Below are positions 44,270-54,878 of a stretch of DNA of 61,592 nucleotides, in pieces. The stretch is from CAITSH01 sp945892985 (lineage in GTDB: Bacteria > Pseudomonadota > Gammaproteobacteria > Burkholderiales > SG8-39). The stretch is from NCBI GenBank assembly GCA_945892985.1, contig CAMDDU010000024.1:1-61592 (forward strand), in the 5' to 3' direction. The notes under the pieces were generated by a model. It did no database searches. It was not told the DNA's origin and saw only the letters and a program-made list of their open reading frames with translations. Positions within the stretch are counted from its first letter, which is position 1. The number at the start of each line of letters is the position of its first letter. The position numbers were made by a program, and so were the translations under genes.

Positions 44270-45262
44270 GTGAACAAACTGCGTATCAGTATGGCGTGTT
44301 GCGACTACGATCGTTGCCGCGCGCTCTTTGACGGCCGCGCGCCGATAGAGGGCTGTGAAGTGTCCGCCGTGCCGATAGAACCCGAGGAGGCTTTTCACCG
44401 CGCCTTCAAGTTCAACGAATTTGACGTGTCTGAAATCTCGATGTCCAGCCACACGCTGATGACCTCCCGCGGCCAGAACGCCTACGTCGGCGTGCCGGCC
44501 TTTGTGTCGCGCCTGTTCCGCCACTCGGGCATCTACATCCGCACCGACCGCGGCATCAAGACGCCGGCCGACCTCAAGGGCAAGACCATAGGCCTGCCCG
44601 AATACCAGATCACCGCCAACGTCTGGATACGCGGCGTGCTCGCCGACGAATACGGCGTCAAGCCCGAGGACGTGCACTGGCGCAGCGGCGGCCTCGAGGA
44701 TCCGGGCCGCGAAGAACGCGCGCCGCTCAAGCTCCCGGCCGGCATCGACCTCAAGCCCATTCCGCACGATCGCACGCTCTCGGACATGCTCGAAAAAGGC
44801 GAGATCGACGCCATGATCAGCGCGCGCGCGCCCTCGTGCTTTGCCCGCGGCGCGGCCAACGTTGACCGCATGTTCCCCGACTACAAAAGCACCGAGCAGG
44901 AATATTTTCGCCGCACCGGTATTTTTCCCATCATGCACATCATCGGCATCCGCCGCGAGCTGGCCGAGCGCGAGCCCTGGCTGCCGGTGAGCGTGTTCAA
45001 GGCCTTCAACAAGGCGAAAGAGTTGTGCATGTACGAACTGGGCCAGATCGGCCACCTGTTCAACACGCTGCCCTGGGGCGTGGCCGAGTTCGAGGCAGCG
45101 AAGAAACTGATGGGCGAGGATTACTGGAGCTACGGTTTCAAGGCCAACGAGCACGTGCTCGAGACATTCACCCGCTACCACCACGAGCAGGGCCTGTCGG
45201 CGGAAAAAGTCGATCCGCGCGCGCTGTTCCATCCGTCGACGCTAGACCTGTCCAAGGTTTGA
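44270..45262 (+). CDS. 4,5-dihydroxyphthalate decarboxylase (Pht5)-like protein, second copy
   Basis: 330 residues, no signal peptide, GTG start after GGAAGAA. It follows the Pht5 pattern: ISMACCDYDRCRALFDG, FDVSEISMSSHTLM, PADLKGKTIGLPEY and YFRRTGIFPIMHIIGIRREL. It is a diverged paralogue of 29450-30436, and both stand between a Bug receptor and an FAD-subunit gene. The position suggests that it acts on the hydroxylase product, or on its substrate. The reaction is inferred from the family only. Confidence 0.82.
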   Translation: MNKLRISMACCDYDRCRALFDGRAPIEGCEVSAVPIEPEEAFHRAFKFNEFDVSEISMSSHTLMTSRGQNAYVGVPAFVSRLFRHSGIYIRTDRGIKTPADLKGKTIGLPEYQITANVWIRGVLADEYGVKPEDVHWRSGGLEDPGREERAPLKLPAGIDLKPIPHDRTLSDMLEKGEIDAMISARAPSCFARGAANVDRMFPDYKSTEQEYFRRTGIFPIMHIIGIRRELAEREPWLPVSVFKAFNKAKELCMYELGQIGHLFNTLPWGVAEFEAAKKLMGEDYWSYGFKANEHVLETFTRYHHEQGLSAEKVDPRALFHPSTLDLSKV

Positions 45263-45287
45263 GCGGCACGGCCCCCGGCAACCGGCG

Positions 45288-46154
45288 ATGAAAGCCGCAC
45301 CGTTCCGCTATCACGCGCCACGCACACTGGACGAGGCGCTGGGCCTGCTCGCCGACTCGCCCAACGCGCGTGTGCTGGCCGGAGGGCAGTCGTTGATGCC
45401 CATGCTCAACATGCGCGTGGTGTCGCCCGATGACCTTGTCGACATCAATGGCGTCGAGGGGCTTGCCTACATTCGCGAGGAGGGCGTCGAAATCGCCATC
45501 GGCGCGATGACGCGCCAGCGCGACCTGGAGTTCTCGCCGCTGATCGCGGCGCGCCTGCCGCTGATGGCCGAGGCGATCCGTTATGTCGGCCACCGCCAGA
45601 CGCGCAATCGCGGCACCATTGGCGGCAGCCTGTGCCAGCTTGATCCGTCGGCGGAACTGCCTGCCGTGGCGCAGGCCTGCGACGCGGTGGTGGTAGCGCG
45701 CAGCCGTCGCGGCGAGCGGCGCATCCCCATCGCCGAATTTCCCGCCGGCTATATGACGCCCGCGCTCGAAGCCGACGAAGTGCTGGTCGAGTTGCGCTTC
45801 ACGCCCTGGACCGCGCCCCACGGCGCGGCCTTCGTCGAATATGCCCGCCGTCACGGCGATTTCGCCGTGGTGTCGGCCGCGGCCATGCTCGCCCTTGGCA
45901 GCGACGGCCGCATCGAACGCTTGTCGCTCACCTTGGGCGGCGTAGGCGCCGCGCCGCTGCGCATGGGCGCGATCGAAGCGGCCTTGTGCGGGCAGAAACC
46001 CTCCACACAGTCCTTCGCCGCAGCCTGTGCCTCGGCTGGAACCATAGACGCGCTCGAAGACCCGCATTACCCCAGGTGGTACCGCCAGCGTCTTGCCGTG
46101 GCGCTGTCAAAGCGCGTGCTTGCCGCCGCGCTCGGACGCGCAGGCGCGCGATAA
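45288..46154 (+). CDS. Molybdenum hydroxylase FAD subunit (CoxM-like), set 3
   Basis: 288 residues with flavin motifs LAGGQSLMPMLNMRV (about 30-44) and RNRGTIGGSLCQLDPSAE (about 106-123). It lies 25 nt after the Pht5-like gene and 5 nt before the small subunit, in a tight Bug-Pht5-M-S-L operon. Confidence 0.92.
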   Translation: MKAAPFRYHAPRTLDEALGLLADSPNARVLAGGQSLMPMLNMRVVSPDDLVDINGVEGLAYIREEGVEIAIGAMTRQRDLEFSPLIAARLPLMAEAIRYVGHRQTRNRGTIGGSLCQLDPSAELPAVAQACDAVVVARSRRGERRIPIAEFPAGYMTPALEADEVLVELRFTPWTAPHGAAFVEYARRHGDFAVVSAAAMLALGSDGRIERLSLTLGGVGAAPLRMGAIEAALCGQKPSTQSFAAACASAGTIDALEDPHYPRWYRQRLAVALSKRVLAAALGRAGAR

Positions 46155-46159
46155 AGAGC

Positions 46160-46669
46160 ATGGACATAAAGAGCATGGAAAAACGCGATATCAAGGTCAA
46201 CATCAACGGCACCGAACACGCCTGCAGCGTCGAGACGCGCGTCAATCTTGCCGACTTCCTGCGCCACCAGATCGGCCTCACCGGCACCCATGTCGGCTGC
46301 GAGCACGGGGTGTGCGGCGCCTGCACCGTGCTGGTCGAGGGCCAGTCGGTGCGCGCCTGCCTGATGCTCGCCGCGCAGGCCGACGGCAAGCGCGTTGTCA
46401 CCGTCGAGGGCCTCACCCCGGCCGACGGTTTGTCGCCGCTGCAGCAGTCGTTCTGGGACAAGCACGGCCTGCAGTGCGGTTATTGCACGCCGGGGGTGCT
46501 GGTGTCGCTGACTGAGTTGCTCGAGTCCAATGCCGCGCCCACCGAGGCCGATGTGCGTGAGGTCTTGTCCGGCCATCTGTGCCGCTGCACCGGATACCAG
46601 AACATTGTTGCCGCGGCCATGGACGCGGCCGAACAGATCAAGGCGGCAAAATTGGCGGCGCTGAAGTGA
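46160..46669 (+). CDS. Molybdenum hydroxylase [2Fe-2S] small subunit, set 3
   Basis: 169 residues. The clusters are in CEHGVCGACTVLVEG with RACLML, and in CGYCTPGVL with LCRCTGYQN. A 15-nt tandem duplication at 46151-46179 supplies two in-frame ATG codons (46160 and 46175), each with its own AAAGAG ribosome-binding site, so two N-termini are possible. The stop overlaps the L gene start. Confidence 0.92.
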   Translation: MDIKSMEKRDIKVNINGTEHACSVETRVNLADFLRHQIGLTGTHVGCEHGVCGACTVLVEGQSVRACLMLAAQADGKRVVTVEGLTPADGLSPLQQSFWDKHGLQCGYCTPGVLVSLTELLESNAAPTEADVREVLSGHLCRCTGYQNIVAAAMDAAEQIKAAKLAALK

Positions 46670-49050
46670 GCCTTGCCGGCAAGAACAGTACGGGCGCCGC
46701 GGCGGCACCGCAAGCGGCCCCGGCCCTGCGCGTGGTCGGCACGCGTGCGCGACGCATCGAGGACCCGGCACTGCTCAGCGGCCGCGGGCGCTTTGTCGAC
46801 GACATCCGTATCGATGGCACGCTGCACGCGGCGTTTTTGCGCAGCCCGCACGCGCATGCGCGCATTCGCGCCATTGACGCCGCCGCGGCACGCGCCCTGC
46901 CGGGCATTCATGCCGTCTATACCGCGCGCGACATCCTGCCGGCGCTGAGCCGCATCCGCATGCCGCTGGGGTTCCCGACCAAGGTGCTGCCCGATGGCAT
47001 CACGCCATTTGTGCTGTGCCCCGAAGAGCTGTGTTACGTCGGCGAGGCGCTGGTCATGGTGGTCGCCGATTCGCGCCACCTTGCCGAGGATGCGGTGGCG
47101 CTGGTCGAGGTTGATTACGAGCCGCTGCCGGCGCTGGCCGATTGCCGCGAGGCGCTCAATCCGGCCGCACCCAAGGTGCGCCTGGAGGCGACCGACAATG
47201 TGCTGACGCGCTTTACCATCGCCTATGGCGACACCGCCGGCGTGTTCGCCAAGGCCGCGCATGTGTTCCCCGAATCGCTTAGCACCCATCGCGGCGGCGC
47301 GCATCCGATAGAGGGGCGCGGCGTGCTGGCGCAGTTTGATGCGACCGGCGCGCTGAGCATCTGGTCATCGACGCAGATGTCGCACGATCTCAAGTTCATG
47401 CTCGCCGACCTGCTCGACCTCCCCGAGGACCGCATACGCGTCATCGCCCCCGATGTGGGCGGCGGCTTTGGTGCCAAGTTCGTCATCTATCCGGAAGAGA
47501 TCGCTGTCGCCGCCGCAGCCCGCCTGAGCGGCCGGCCGGTGAAATGGATAGAGGACCGCGGCGAGCACTTTATCGCCTCAATCCAGGAGCGCGAGCAATA
47601 CTGGGATGTGGAGATCGCCGCCGATGCCGAAGGCAAGATTCTGGGCCTGCGCGGGCGCATGGTGCACGACCAGGGCGCCTACACGCCGCAGGGCATTAAC
47701 TGCCCCTACAACGCCTCGACCGCGGTGACCGGCCCGTACAAGGTGCCGGCTTATTCGCTGGACGTGTTTGTGGCCCAGACCAACAAGGTGCCGACCATTC
47801 CGGTGCGCGGCGCCGGTTATCCCGAGGCGGCCTTTGTCATCGAGCGGCTGATGGATCGCGTCGCGCTAGAACTGGGCATCGATCGGGCCGAGGTGCGGCT
47901 GCGCAACCTCGTGCCGGCCGCAGACATGCCCTACGAGAAGCCGTTGAAGATCCGCGCCGGTGTGCCGGTGATCCTCGATAGCGGCGACTACCCGGCGTGC
48001 CAGAAAAAAGTGCTGGACACCATAGACTACGCCGGCTTTCGCGCGCGCCAGTCGGCGGCGCGCGCCGAGGGTCGGCACATCGGCATCGGCTTTGCGCATG
48101 GCGTGAAGGGCACCGGACGCGGCCCCTTCGAGTCGGGCACGGTGCGCATTTCACCTTCGGGCCGCATTTCGGTTTACACCGGTGCGCTGGCCATGGGCCA
48201 GGGCCTGCACACGGCGCTGGCGCAAATCTGCGCCGAGCAACTGGGCGTGCGCGAGAGCGACATCGATGTGATTTCCGGCGACACCAGTTTTGTCTCGCTC
48301 GGCCTCGGCGGATTCGCCAGCCGGCAGACGGTGACCGCTGGCTCTTCGGTGCACCTGGCCGCGATTGCGGTGCGCGACAAGGCGATCAAGCTGGGCGCGC
48401 AAATGCTCGAGGCGGCCGAAGCCGATCTTGAGTTGCGCGACGGCCGCGTGTTTGTGCAGGGCACCGATCGCTCGGTTGCGTTGAGCGAGGTGGCGCGCGT
48501 GCTGCGCGGTGTGCCCGGTTACGCCCTGCCCCCGGGCATGGAAGCGGGGCTAGAGTCGAGCTTTCACTGGCGTACCGAGGTGCTCGCCTACGCGCATTCC
48601 TTTCATGCCTGCGAGGTCGAGGTTGATGTTGAGACCGGCAACGTCAAGTTGCTGCGTTACGTCGCCTTGCAGGACAGTGGCCGGCTGATCAACCCGATGA
48701 TTGTCGAGGGCCAGATCCACGGTGGCATCACCCACGGCATCGGCAACGCGCTGTTCGAATACATGGGCTATGACGGCGAGGCCCAGCCCTATACCGCGAC
48801 CTTCGCCGATTACCTGCTGCCGGCCGCGGTGGAAGTGCCGAAGTTTGAAATCCTGTTCCACGAAAGCCCCTCGCCACTCAACCCGCTTGGCGTCAAGGGA
48901 GTGGGCGAGGGTGGCACGGTGCCGGTTGCGCCGACCATCATGTCGGCCATAGACGATGCACTCACGCCCTGGGGTGTGCGCGTGACTGAGGCGCCGATCT
49001 CACCGGTGCGCCTGCTGCAACTTATCGAGGCCGGCGCGCCCGCCGCCTGA
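46666..49050 (+). CDS. Molybdenum hydroxylase large subunit (CoxL-like), set 3
   Basis: 794 residues, GTG start overlapping the S gene stop (GTGA). It has GRGRFVDDIRIDGTLHAAF, DVGGGFGAKFVIYPEE, the loop TIPVRGAGYPEAAF (form II-like RGAG), ALAMGQGLHTALAQI and the catalytic Glu in GVKGVGEGG. It is not closely similar to the two set 2 L subunits in the loop region, so the modules probably act on different compounds. Longer in-frame starts overlap the S gene and are rejected. Confidence 0.92.
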   Translation: MSLAGKNSTGAAAAPQAAPALRVVGTRARRIEDPALLSGRGRFVDDIRIDGTLHAAFLRSPHAHARIRAIDAAAARALPGIHAVYTARDILPALSRIRMPLGFPTKVLPDGITPFVLCPEELCYVGEALVMVVADSRHLAEDAVALVEVDYEPLPALADCREALNPAAPKVRLEATDNVLTRFTIAYGDTAGVFAKAAHVFPESLSTHRGGAHPIEGRGVLAQFDATGALSIWSSTQMSHDLKFMLADLLDLPEDRIRVIAPDVGGGFGAKFVIYPEEIAVAAAARLSGRPVKWIEDRGEHFIASIQEREQYWDVEIAADAEGKILGLRGRMVHDQGAYTPQGINCPYNASTAVTGPYKVPAYSLDVFVAQTNKVPTIPVRGAGYPEAAFVIERLMDRVALELGIDRAEVRLRNLVPAADMPYEKPLKIRAGVPVILDSGDYPACQKKVLDTIDYAGFRARQSAARAEGRHIGIGFAHGVKGTGRGPFESGTVRISPSGRISVYTGALAMGQGLHTALAQICAEQLGVRESDIDVISGDTSFVSLGLGGFASRQTVTAGSSVHLAAIAVRDKAIKLGAQMLEAAEADLELRDGRVFVQGTDRSVALSEVARVLRGVPGYALPPGMEAGLESSFHWRTEVLAYAHSFHACEVEVDVETGNVKLLRYVALQDSGRLINPMIVEGQIHGGITHGIGNALFEYMGYDGEAQPYTATFADYLLPAAVEVPKFEILFHESPSPLNPLGVKGVGEGGTVPVAPTIMSAIDDALTPWGVRVTEAPISPVRLLQLIEAGAPAA

Positions 49051-49055
49051 TCTAC

Positions 49056-49097
49056 GGCGATAGGCGGAAAGCCGCGCGGGGCGTGGCTTTCCGGGAG
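49056..49097. repeat. Palindromic repeat, GGCGGAAAGCC...GGCTTTCC type
   Basis: GATAGGCGGAAAGCCGCGCGG and GCGTGGCTTTCCGGG form a hairpin just after the L gene stop. It is of the same family as 35113, 54879 and 60774. It could cap the operon transcript. The rest of the gap up to 49344 shows nothing recognisable. Confidence 0.7.
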
Positions 49098-49344
49098 GTT
49101 TGCCGGTTTGTCGCGCCGCCCAGTCACCGTATGCGGCCCTCCTGCCAACGCCGGCCCCTGGCTTTATTTGTCATGTGTCCCATGCCCACCCGGGGCAATA
49201 CCAAGGGCCATCATGCCGACTGTCGTGTCGTCAGCGGTAAAGCCTGGCTCGCAGTGTGGATTGTCCATTGCCGGCGAATCCAGTAGCATCGCGCGGTTGC
49301 AAATTTTTTGACCTATCGACCCATAGACCCATTGAGGAGCCGTC

Positions 49345-49659
49345 ATGAAACACATCGTAATTCTGGCCGCAGGCCTGCTTGCCACCGGCGTGACCGGTGT
49401 TGTGAACGCCCAGGACGCGGCCAAACTGGCGGCGGACAAGGCTTGCCTCGCCTGCCACGCCATCGACAAGAAAGTGGTCGGTCCCGCTTTTAAGGATGTC
49501 GCCGCCAAGTACAAGGGCAATGCCAAAGCCGAGGCGATATTGGTGCAAAAAGTGCTCAAGGGCGGTGTGGGCGCCTGGGGCCAGATCCCGATGCCGGCGA
49601 ACGCCAGCCTCAAGGAAGACGAAGCCAAGCTGCTGGTCAAGTGGGTTCTTGGCCAGTAA
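49345..49659 (+). CDS. Small periplasmic class I cytochrome c (c551/c5-like)
   Basis: 104 residues. The signal peptide spans about 1-22 (GVVNAQ). The haem site is ACLACHAID (CxxCH at 34-38) and the axial Met is in QIPMPANAS. It carries single electrons in the periplasm, for example to a terminal oxidase. It is monocistronic, with a terminator about 50 nt downstream. GAGGAG precedes the ATG. Confidence 0.93.
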   Translation: MKHIVILAAGLLATGVTGVVNAQDAAKLAADKACLACHAIDKKVVGPAFKDVAAKYKGNAKAEAILVQKVLKGGVGAWGQIPMPANASLKEDEAKLLVKWVLGQ

Positions 49660-49710
49660 GCGTTTAGGTGCCAAGCCGCGCCCGGTCGCTGACGCGCCGG
49701 GCACGGGAAA

Positions 49711-49746
49711 AAAGCCGGCGGCACCCTCAGGCCTGCCGGTTTTTTA
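49711..49746 (+). terminator. Intrinsic terminator after cytochrome c
   Basis: An A-tract, a GCCGGCGG...CCTGCCGG stem and TTTTTT at 49740-49745 form a Rho-independent terminator. It separates the cytochrome gene from the binding-protein gene. Confidence 0.7.
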
Positions 49747-49881
49747 TCGCCGCGCTGTATCATCGTATTCACTTTATTCAATAGGGCGAATGCCCCGCCC
49801 ACGATTACAATGGCAATGCTCAAATTGACAAGCGCTGTTACGCGTCAGCATAATTCGTCGTCACACTCCTGGAGAGTCACC

Positions 49882-51231
49882 ATGTCCCGATTTCGCCCGC
49901 GTCTTGTAGCCGCCACCACCCTTTCCGCACTGCTGCTGGTCGCCTGCGGCAAGGAAGAACCGAAACCCGCGCCGGCTCCGGCCGCGCCGCCGCCTTCGGT
50001 TGAAATCAAGATCGGCCACGTCGGCCCGCTCACCGGTGGCATCGCCCACCTGGGCAAGGACAACGAAAACGGCGCTGTGCTCGCCATCGACGAAGCCAAT
50101 GCCGCGAAAATCAAGATCGACGGCAAGGACGCCAAGTTCGTGTTGGTCAAGGAAGACGACCAGGCCGATGCCAAGGTCGGCACCACGGTGGCGCAAAAAC
50201 TTGTCGATGCCAAGGTTGCCGGCGTAGTCGGCCACCTCAATTCCGGCGTGTCCATTCCGGCCTCGGCCATTTACAACGGCGCCGGCATTCCGGTGATCTC
50301 CGGTTCGGCCACCAACCCCAAGCTCACCGAGCAGGGCTTCACGGTGACCTTCCGCACCGTCGGCCGCGATGACCAGCAGGGTCCGGCCGTTGCCAATTAC
50401 CTGGCGACAGTGAACAAACCCAAGACGGTCGCCATCATCGACGACGCCACCTCCTATGGCGAGGGCCTTGCCAACGAAGTCGAGAAGACACTGAAGGCCG
50501 CCGGCATCAAGGTGCTGCCGCGTGAAAAGGGCACCGACAAGACCACCGACTGGAAAGCGGTGCTGACCAAGATCAAGGGCAAGAAGCCCGATGCGATTTT
50601 CTACGGCGGCATGGATGCCACCGGCGGTCCGCTGATGAAGCAGGGCAGGGAACTGGGCATCAAGGCGGTGTTCGCCTATGGCGACGGCGCCTGCACCGAC
50701 GAGATGGCCAAACTGGCCGGCGAAGCGGCCGAAGGCCTGATCTGTTCGCAGGCGGGCATTCCCGCAGTCGCGGCGAGCAAGTCCTTCCTCGAAAACTACA
50801 AAAAGAAATTCAATGTTGACCCTATCCTCTACGCGCCCTTTACGTATGACAGCACCATGCTGCTGGTCGAGGCGATCAAGAAGGCCAACTCACCCGATCC
50901 GGTCAAGTACCTGCCGGAACTCGCCAAGATCAGCTACAACGGCGCCTCGGGCAAAATCGAGTTCGACGAAAAAGGCGACCGCAAGGACGCCGAGATGACG
51001 ATCTTCACCATGAAGGCGGGCAAGATCACCCCCGTCGCCATCATCAAGTCGGGCAAGAGCATGACTGTGGATGAGTACATCGCCATGGCGGCCCCTGCTC
51101 CCGCCGCCCCGGCCGCCCCGGCCGCGGCGCCTGCTGCTGACGCACCTAAAGCCGATGCAGCCAAGGCCGACGCTCCGAAAGCCGACGCACCCAAGGCTGA
51201 AGCCCCCAAGGCAGACGCGGCGAAGAAGTAA
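49882..51231 (+). CDS. livK: Branched-chain amino-acid-type ABC substrate-binding lipoprotein
   Basis: 449 residues. The lipobox LLLVACGK places the lipid-modified Cys near residue 22, followed by a Pro/Ala linker. The receptor family domain starts at VEIKIGHVGPLTGGIAHLGK and continues with GVVGHLNSGVSIPAS and AIIDDATSYGEG. An unusual C-terminal tail of about 50 residues is made of Ala/Pro/Lys/Asp repeats (ADAPK type). ATG 49882 follows GGAGAG; upstream in-frame starts have no signal sequence. It feeds the LivHMGF genes that follow, though a strong terminator lies between. Confidence 0.9.
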   Translation: MSRFRPRLVAATTLSALLLVACGKEEPKPAPAPAAPPPSVEIKIGHVGPLTGGIAHLGKDNENGAVLAIDEANAAKIKIDGKDAKFVLVKEDDQADAKVGTTVAQKLVDAKVAGVVGHLNSGVSIPASAIYNGAGIPVISGSATNPKLTEQGFTVTFRTVGRDDQQGPAVANYLATVNKPKTVAIIDDATSYGEGLANEVEKTLKAAGIKVLPREKGTDKTTDWKAVLTKIKGKKPDAIFYGGMDATGGPLMKQGRELGIKAVFAYGDGACTDEMAKLAGEAAEGLICSQAGIPAVAASKSFLENYKKKFNVDPILYAPFTYDSTMLLVEAIKKANSPDPVKYLPELAKISYNGASGKIEFDEKGDRKDAEMTIFTMKAGKITPVAIIKSGKSMTVDEYIAMAAPAPAAPAAPAAAPAADAPKADAAKADAPKADAPKAEAPKADAAKK

Positions 51232-51266
51232 GCGGGCACTGGCGACTACCGGCCGCACATGAAAAA

Positions 51267-51297
51267 GAACGGCACCGCAGGGTGCCGTTCTTTTTTT
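51267..51297 (+). terminator. Strong intrinsic terminator between livK and livH
   Basis: A perfect 10-bp stem GAACGGCACC/GGTGCCGTTC with a GCAG loop is followed by seven T residues (51291-51297). It should make the binding-protein message more abundant than the membrane-complex message. Confidence 0.9.
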
Positions 51298-51309
51298 ATG
51301 GGTTGAAGC

Positions 51310-52233
51310 TTGGACATTTTCATCCAGCAAGTCATCAATGGCCTGGTGCTCGGCTGTGTGTATGCCATCGTCGCCATTGGCTACACCATGGTCTACGGCA
51401 TCCTGCAGTTGATTAATTTCGCCCACGGTGCGCTGGTAATGATTGGTGCGATGGTCGCCTATACGGTGATCTCGCTGCTCGCCGGGTCTGGCCTGCCGCC
51501 TCTGGTGGTGGTGCTCATTGGCACCGGTTGCTCCATTCCGGTGTGCGTCGTGCTCGGCTACCTGCTCGATCGCATCGCCTATCGTCCCTTGCGCAAGGCA
51601 CCGCGTCTTGCGCCGCTCATTACCGCCATCGGTATGAACATCATCCTGCAATACCTCGCCCTATTGGTGTGGGGGCGCAACCCGCTGGCCTATCCACAGA
51701 TCATCAAGGTCGAGAACTTCGATATCGGCGGCGCCACCATCACCAGCGTGCAAATCGCCATCATGCTGATTTCAACCCTGCTGATGGCCGGGCTGGCGCT
51801 GCTTATCTATCGCACACGCCTTGGCACCGCCATGCGCGCCACCGCGCAAAACCTGCAGGTGGCCGGCCTGATGGGCATAGACGCCAATCGCATCATCGCC
51901 CTCACCTTCATCATCGGCGCGGGGCTTGCCGCGGTCGCCGGCGTGATGGTCGGCACCTATTACGGCATCGCCCACTACACCATGGGCGGTAACCTCGGGC
52001 TCAAGGCCTTTGCCGCTGCGGTGCTGGGCGGCATAGGCAATGTGCCGGGCGCCATGCTGGGCGGCATCCTGCTGGGCCTCGTCGAAGCGCTGGGCGCGGG
52101 CTATATCGGTGATCTCACCAACAACGTGTTTGGCAGCAACTACCAGGATGTGTTCGCCTTTATCGTGCTGATCGCCGTGCTGGTGTTGCGGCCGCAGGGC
52201 ATCCTCGGTGAGCGCGCGGGCGACCGGGCATGA
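51310..52233 (+). CDS. livH: Branched-chain amino-acid ABC permease LivH
   Basis: 307 residues, TTG start at 51310. It has the typical LivH opening QVINGLVLGCVYAIVAIGYTMVYG, then LINFAHGALVMIG and the C-terminal GGIGNVPGAMLGG loop. There are about eight membrane segments. It forms the inner-membrane channel with LivM. The start has little ribosome-binding sequence and sits only 13 nt after the terminator T-run. Confidence 0.93.
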   Translation: MDIFIQQVINGLVLGCVYAIVAIGYTMVYGILQLINFAHGALVMIGAMVAYTVISLLAGSGLPPLVVVLIGTGCSIPVCVVLGYLLDRIAYRPLRKAPRLAPLITAIGMNIILQYLALLVWGRNPLAYPQIIKVENFDIGGATITSVQIAIMLISTLLMAGLALLIYRTRLGTAMRATAQNLQVAGLMGIDANRIIALTFIIGAGLAAVAGVMVGTYYGIAHYTMGGNLGLKAFAAAVLGGIGNVPGAMLGGILLGLVEALGAGYIGDLTNNVFGSNYQDVFAFIVLIAVLVLRPQGILGERAGDRA

Positions 52234-52237
52234 ACAG

Positions 52238-52300
52238 GGAATGGGCAATGGGGAATGGGCAATGGGGAATGGACAATGGGGAATGGTAAATAGGGAATGG
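52238..52300. repeat. Tandem repeat GGGAATGGGCAAT between livH and livM
   Basis: Units alternating GGGAATGGGCAAT, GGGAATGGACAAT and GGGAATGGTAAAT run almost to the livM start. Inserting such a purine-rich tract between two permease genes could alter translation spacing or allow slippage. Confidence 0.85.
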
Positions 52301-52317
52301 TAAAGGGTGAAAAGTGA

Positions 52318-53390
52318 ATGAGTGAAGGGGTGAAGGAGTGGAGCAAAGCCAAATGGCTTGGCTTGGCGCTGGTTGCCATTGCGCTGATCGCGTTGCCTTT
52401 CGCACTCGCCTCGGCCGGCACGGCCTGGGTGCGCATCACCAACCTCGCCATCCTGTTCATCCTGCTGTCGCTAGGGCTCAACATCGTCGTCGGCTTTGCC
52501 GGCCTGCTTGACCTGGGCTACATCGCCTTCTTCGCGGTGGGCGCCTATGCCTATGCGCTGCTCGCCTCGCCGCACTTCAACATCCACCTGCCCTTCTGGG
52601 TGATCCTGCCCATAGGCGCGCTGGTGGCCTGCCTGTTCGGCGTGCTGCTGGGCGCGCCCACGCTCAAGCTGCGCGGCGACTACCTTGCCGTGGTGACTCT
52701 GGGCTTTGGCGAGATCATCCGCATCTTTCTCAACAACCTGTCCAACCCGGTCAATATCACCAACGGGCCGCAGGGCATTGCGCGCATCGACCCCTTCAAG
52801 CTGGGCAGTTTTGATTTTTCCAAAACCGAAACCATCATGGGCCTCAACTTCAGCGGCCCGATCAAGTACTACTACCTGCTGATCGTGGTGATGGTGGCGG
52901 TGATCATCATCAACCTGCGGTTGCAGAACTCGCGCATCGGCCGCGCCTGGGAAGCCATCCGCGAGGACGAAACCGCGGCGCGCGCCATGGGCATCAACAC
53001 CACGCGCATCAAACTGCTGGCCTTCGCCATGGGCGCCTCTTTTGGCGGCGTCGCGGGCGGCATGTTCGCAGCCATACAAGGCTTCATCAGCCCGGAGAGT
53101 TTCGTGCTGGTCGAATCGATCATGGTGCTGGCCATGGTGGTACTGGGCGGCATGGGCAATGTCTGGGGTGTGGTGCTGGGCGCGGTGCTGTTGTCGTTTG
53201 CACCCGAAGTGCTGCGCTACACCGTCGCGCCGGCGCAAATGGCCTTGTTCGGAAAAATGCTGGTCGAGCCCGAGGTCATACGCATGCTGCTGTTCGGCCT
53301 CGCGCTGGTGCTGGTGATGATTTTCCGCCCGGCCGGGCTGTGGCCCTCGGCGGTGCGCAAGCGTGAACTGGCCGCGCGCAAGGACCCGGC

Positions 53391-53394
<4 letters not shown>
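52318..53394 (+). CDS. livM: Branched-chain amino-acid ABC permease LivM
   Basis: 358 residues with about nine membrane segments. It has GLNIVVGFAGLLDLGYIAFFAVGAY (about 53-77), LRGDYLAVVTLGFGEIIRI and the ATPase-contact EAIREDETAARAMGIN. This is LivM length without a fused ATPase. The stop overlaps livG (ATGA). Confidence 0.93.
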
Positions 53395-54157
<763 letters not shown>

Positions 54158-54161
<4 letters not shown>

Positions 54162-54868
54162 ACGTACTCGAAATCAGCGGCCTCCACGTCAGCTACGGCG
54201 GCATCCGCGCCGTCAAGGGCATTGACCTCACGGTGAGCGAGGGCGAGCTGGTCTGCCTGATCGGCGCCAACGGCGCCGGCAAGTCGACCACGCTCAAGGC
54301 GGTGTGCGGCCTGATGCCGGCGGCGGCCGGCACAGTGTGTTACCAGGGCGCCGATATCGCCGGCGTCGCGCACTTTGAATTGCCGCGTCGCGGCCTGGTG
54401 CTGGTGCCCGAGGGCCGCGGCATATTCCCCCAACTCACCGTGGCGGAAAACCTTTCCATGGGCGCGTATTCACGCAAGGACACGGCCGGTATCAGGCGCG
54501 ACATGGAGCGCGGCTATAGCCTGTTTCCGCGCCTCGCCGAGCGCCGCCTGCAATCGGCCGGCACCCTGTCCGGCGGCGAGCAGCAAATGCTCGCCATCGC
54601 GCGCGCACTGATGGCGCAACCCAAGTTGCTGCTGCTCGACGAACCGAGCATGGGCCTCGCGCCCATCGTGGTGCAAAAGGTGTTCGAGGTGATCGCCGCC
54701 ATACGAAAGGAGGGCGTGACCATCCTGCTGGTTGAGCAGAACGCCCGCCTTGCCCTGGAGCTGGCTGACCGCGCCTACGTGATGGAGACCGGCCTCATCA
54801 CCCTGACGGGCGAAGCGAGCGCACTACTCGTCGATGAGCGCGTCAAAAAAGCCTATCTGGGCGAATAG
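54158..54868 (+). CDS. livF: Branched-chain amino-acid ABC ATPase LivF
   Basis: 236 residues. Walker A is GANGAGKSTT (about 39-48), the signature is LSGGEQQMLAIARAL, and Walker B is LLLLDEPSMGLAP. The LVPEGRGIFPQLTV segment is typical of LivF. It pairs with LivG under the LivHM channel. It is the last gene of the operon and is followed by a palindromic repeat and a terminator. Confidence 0.94.
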
Positions 54869-54878
54869 GCCGGTTGCA

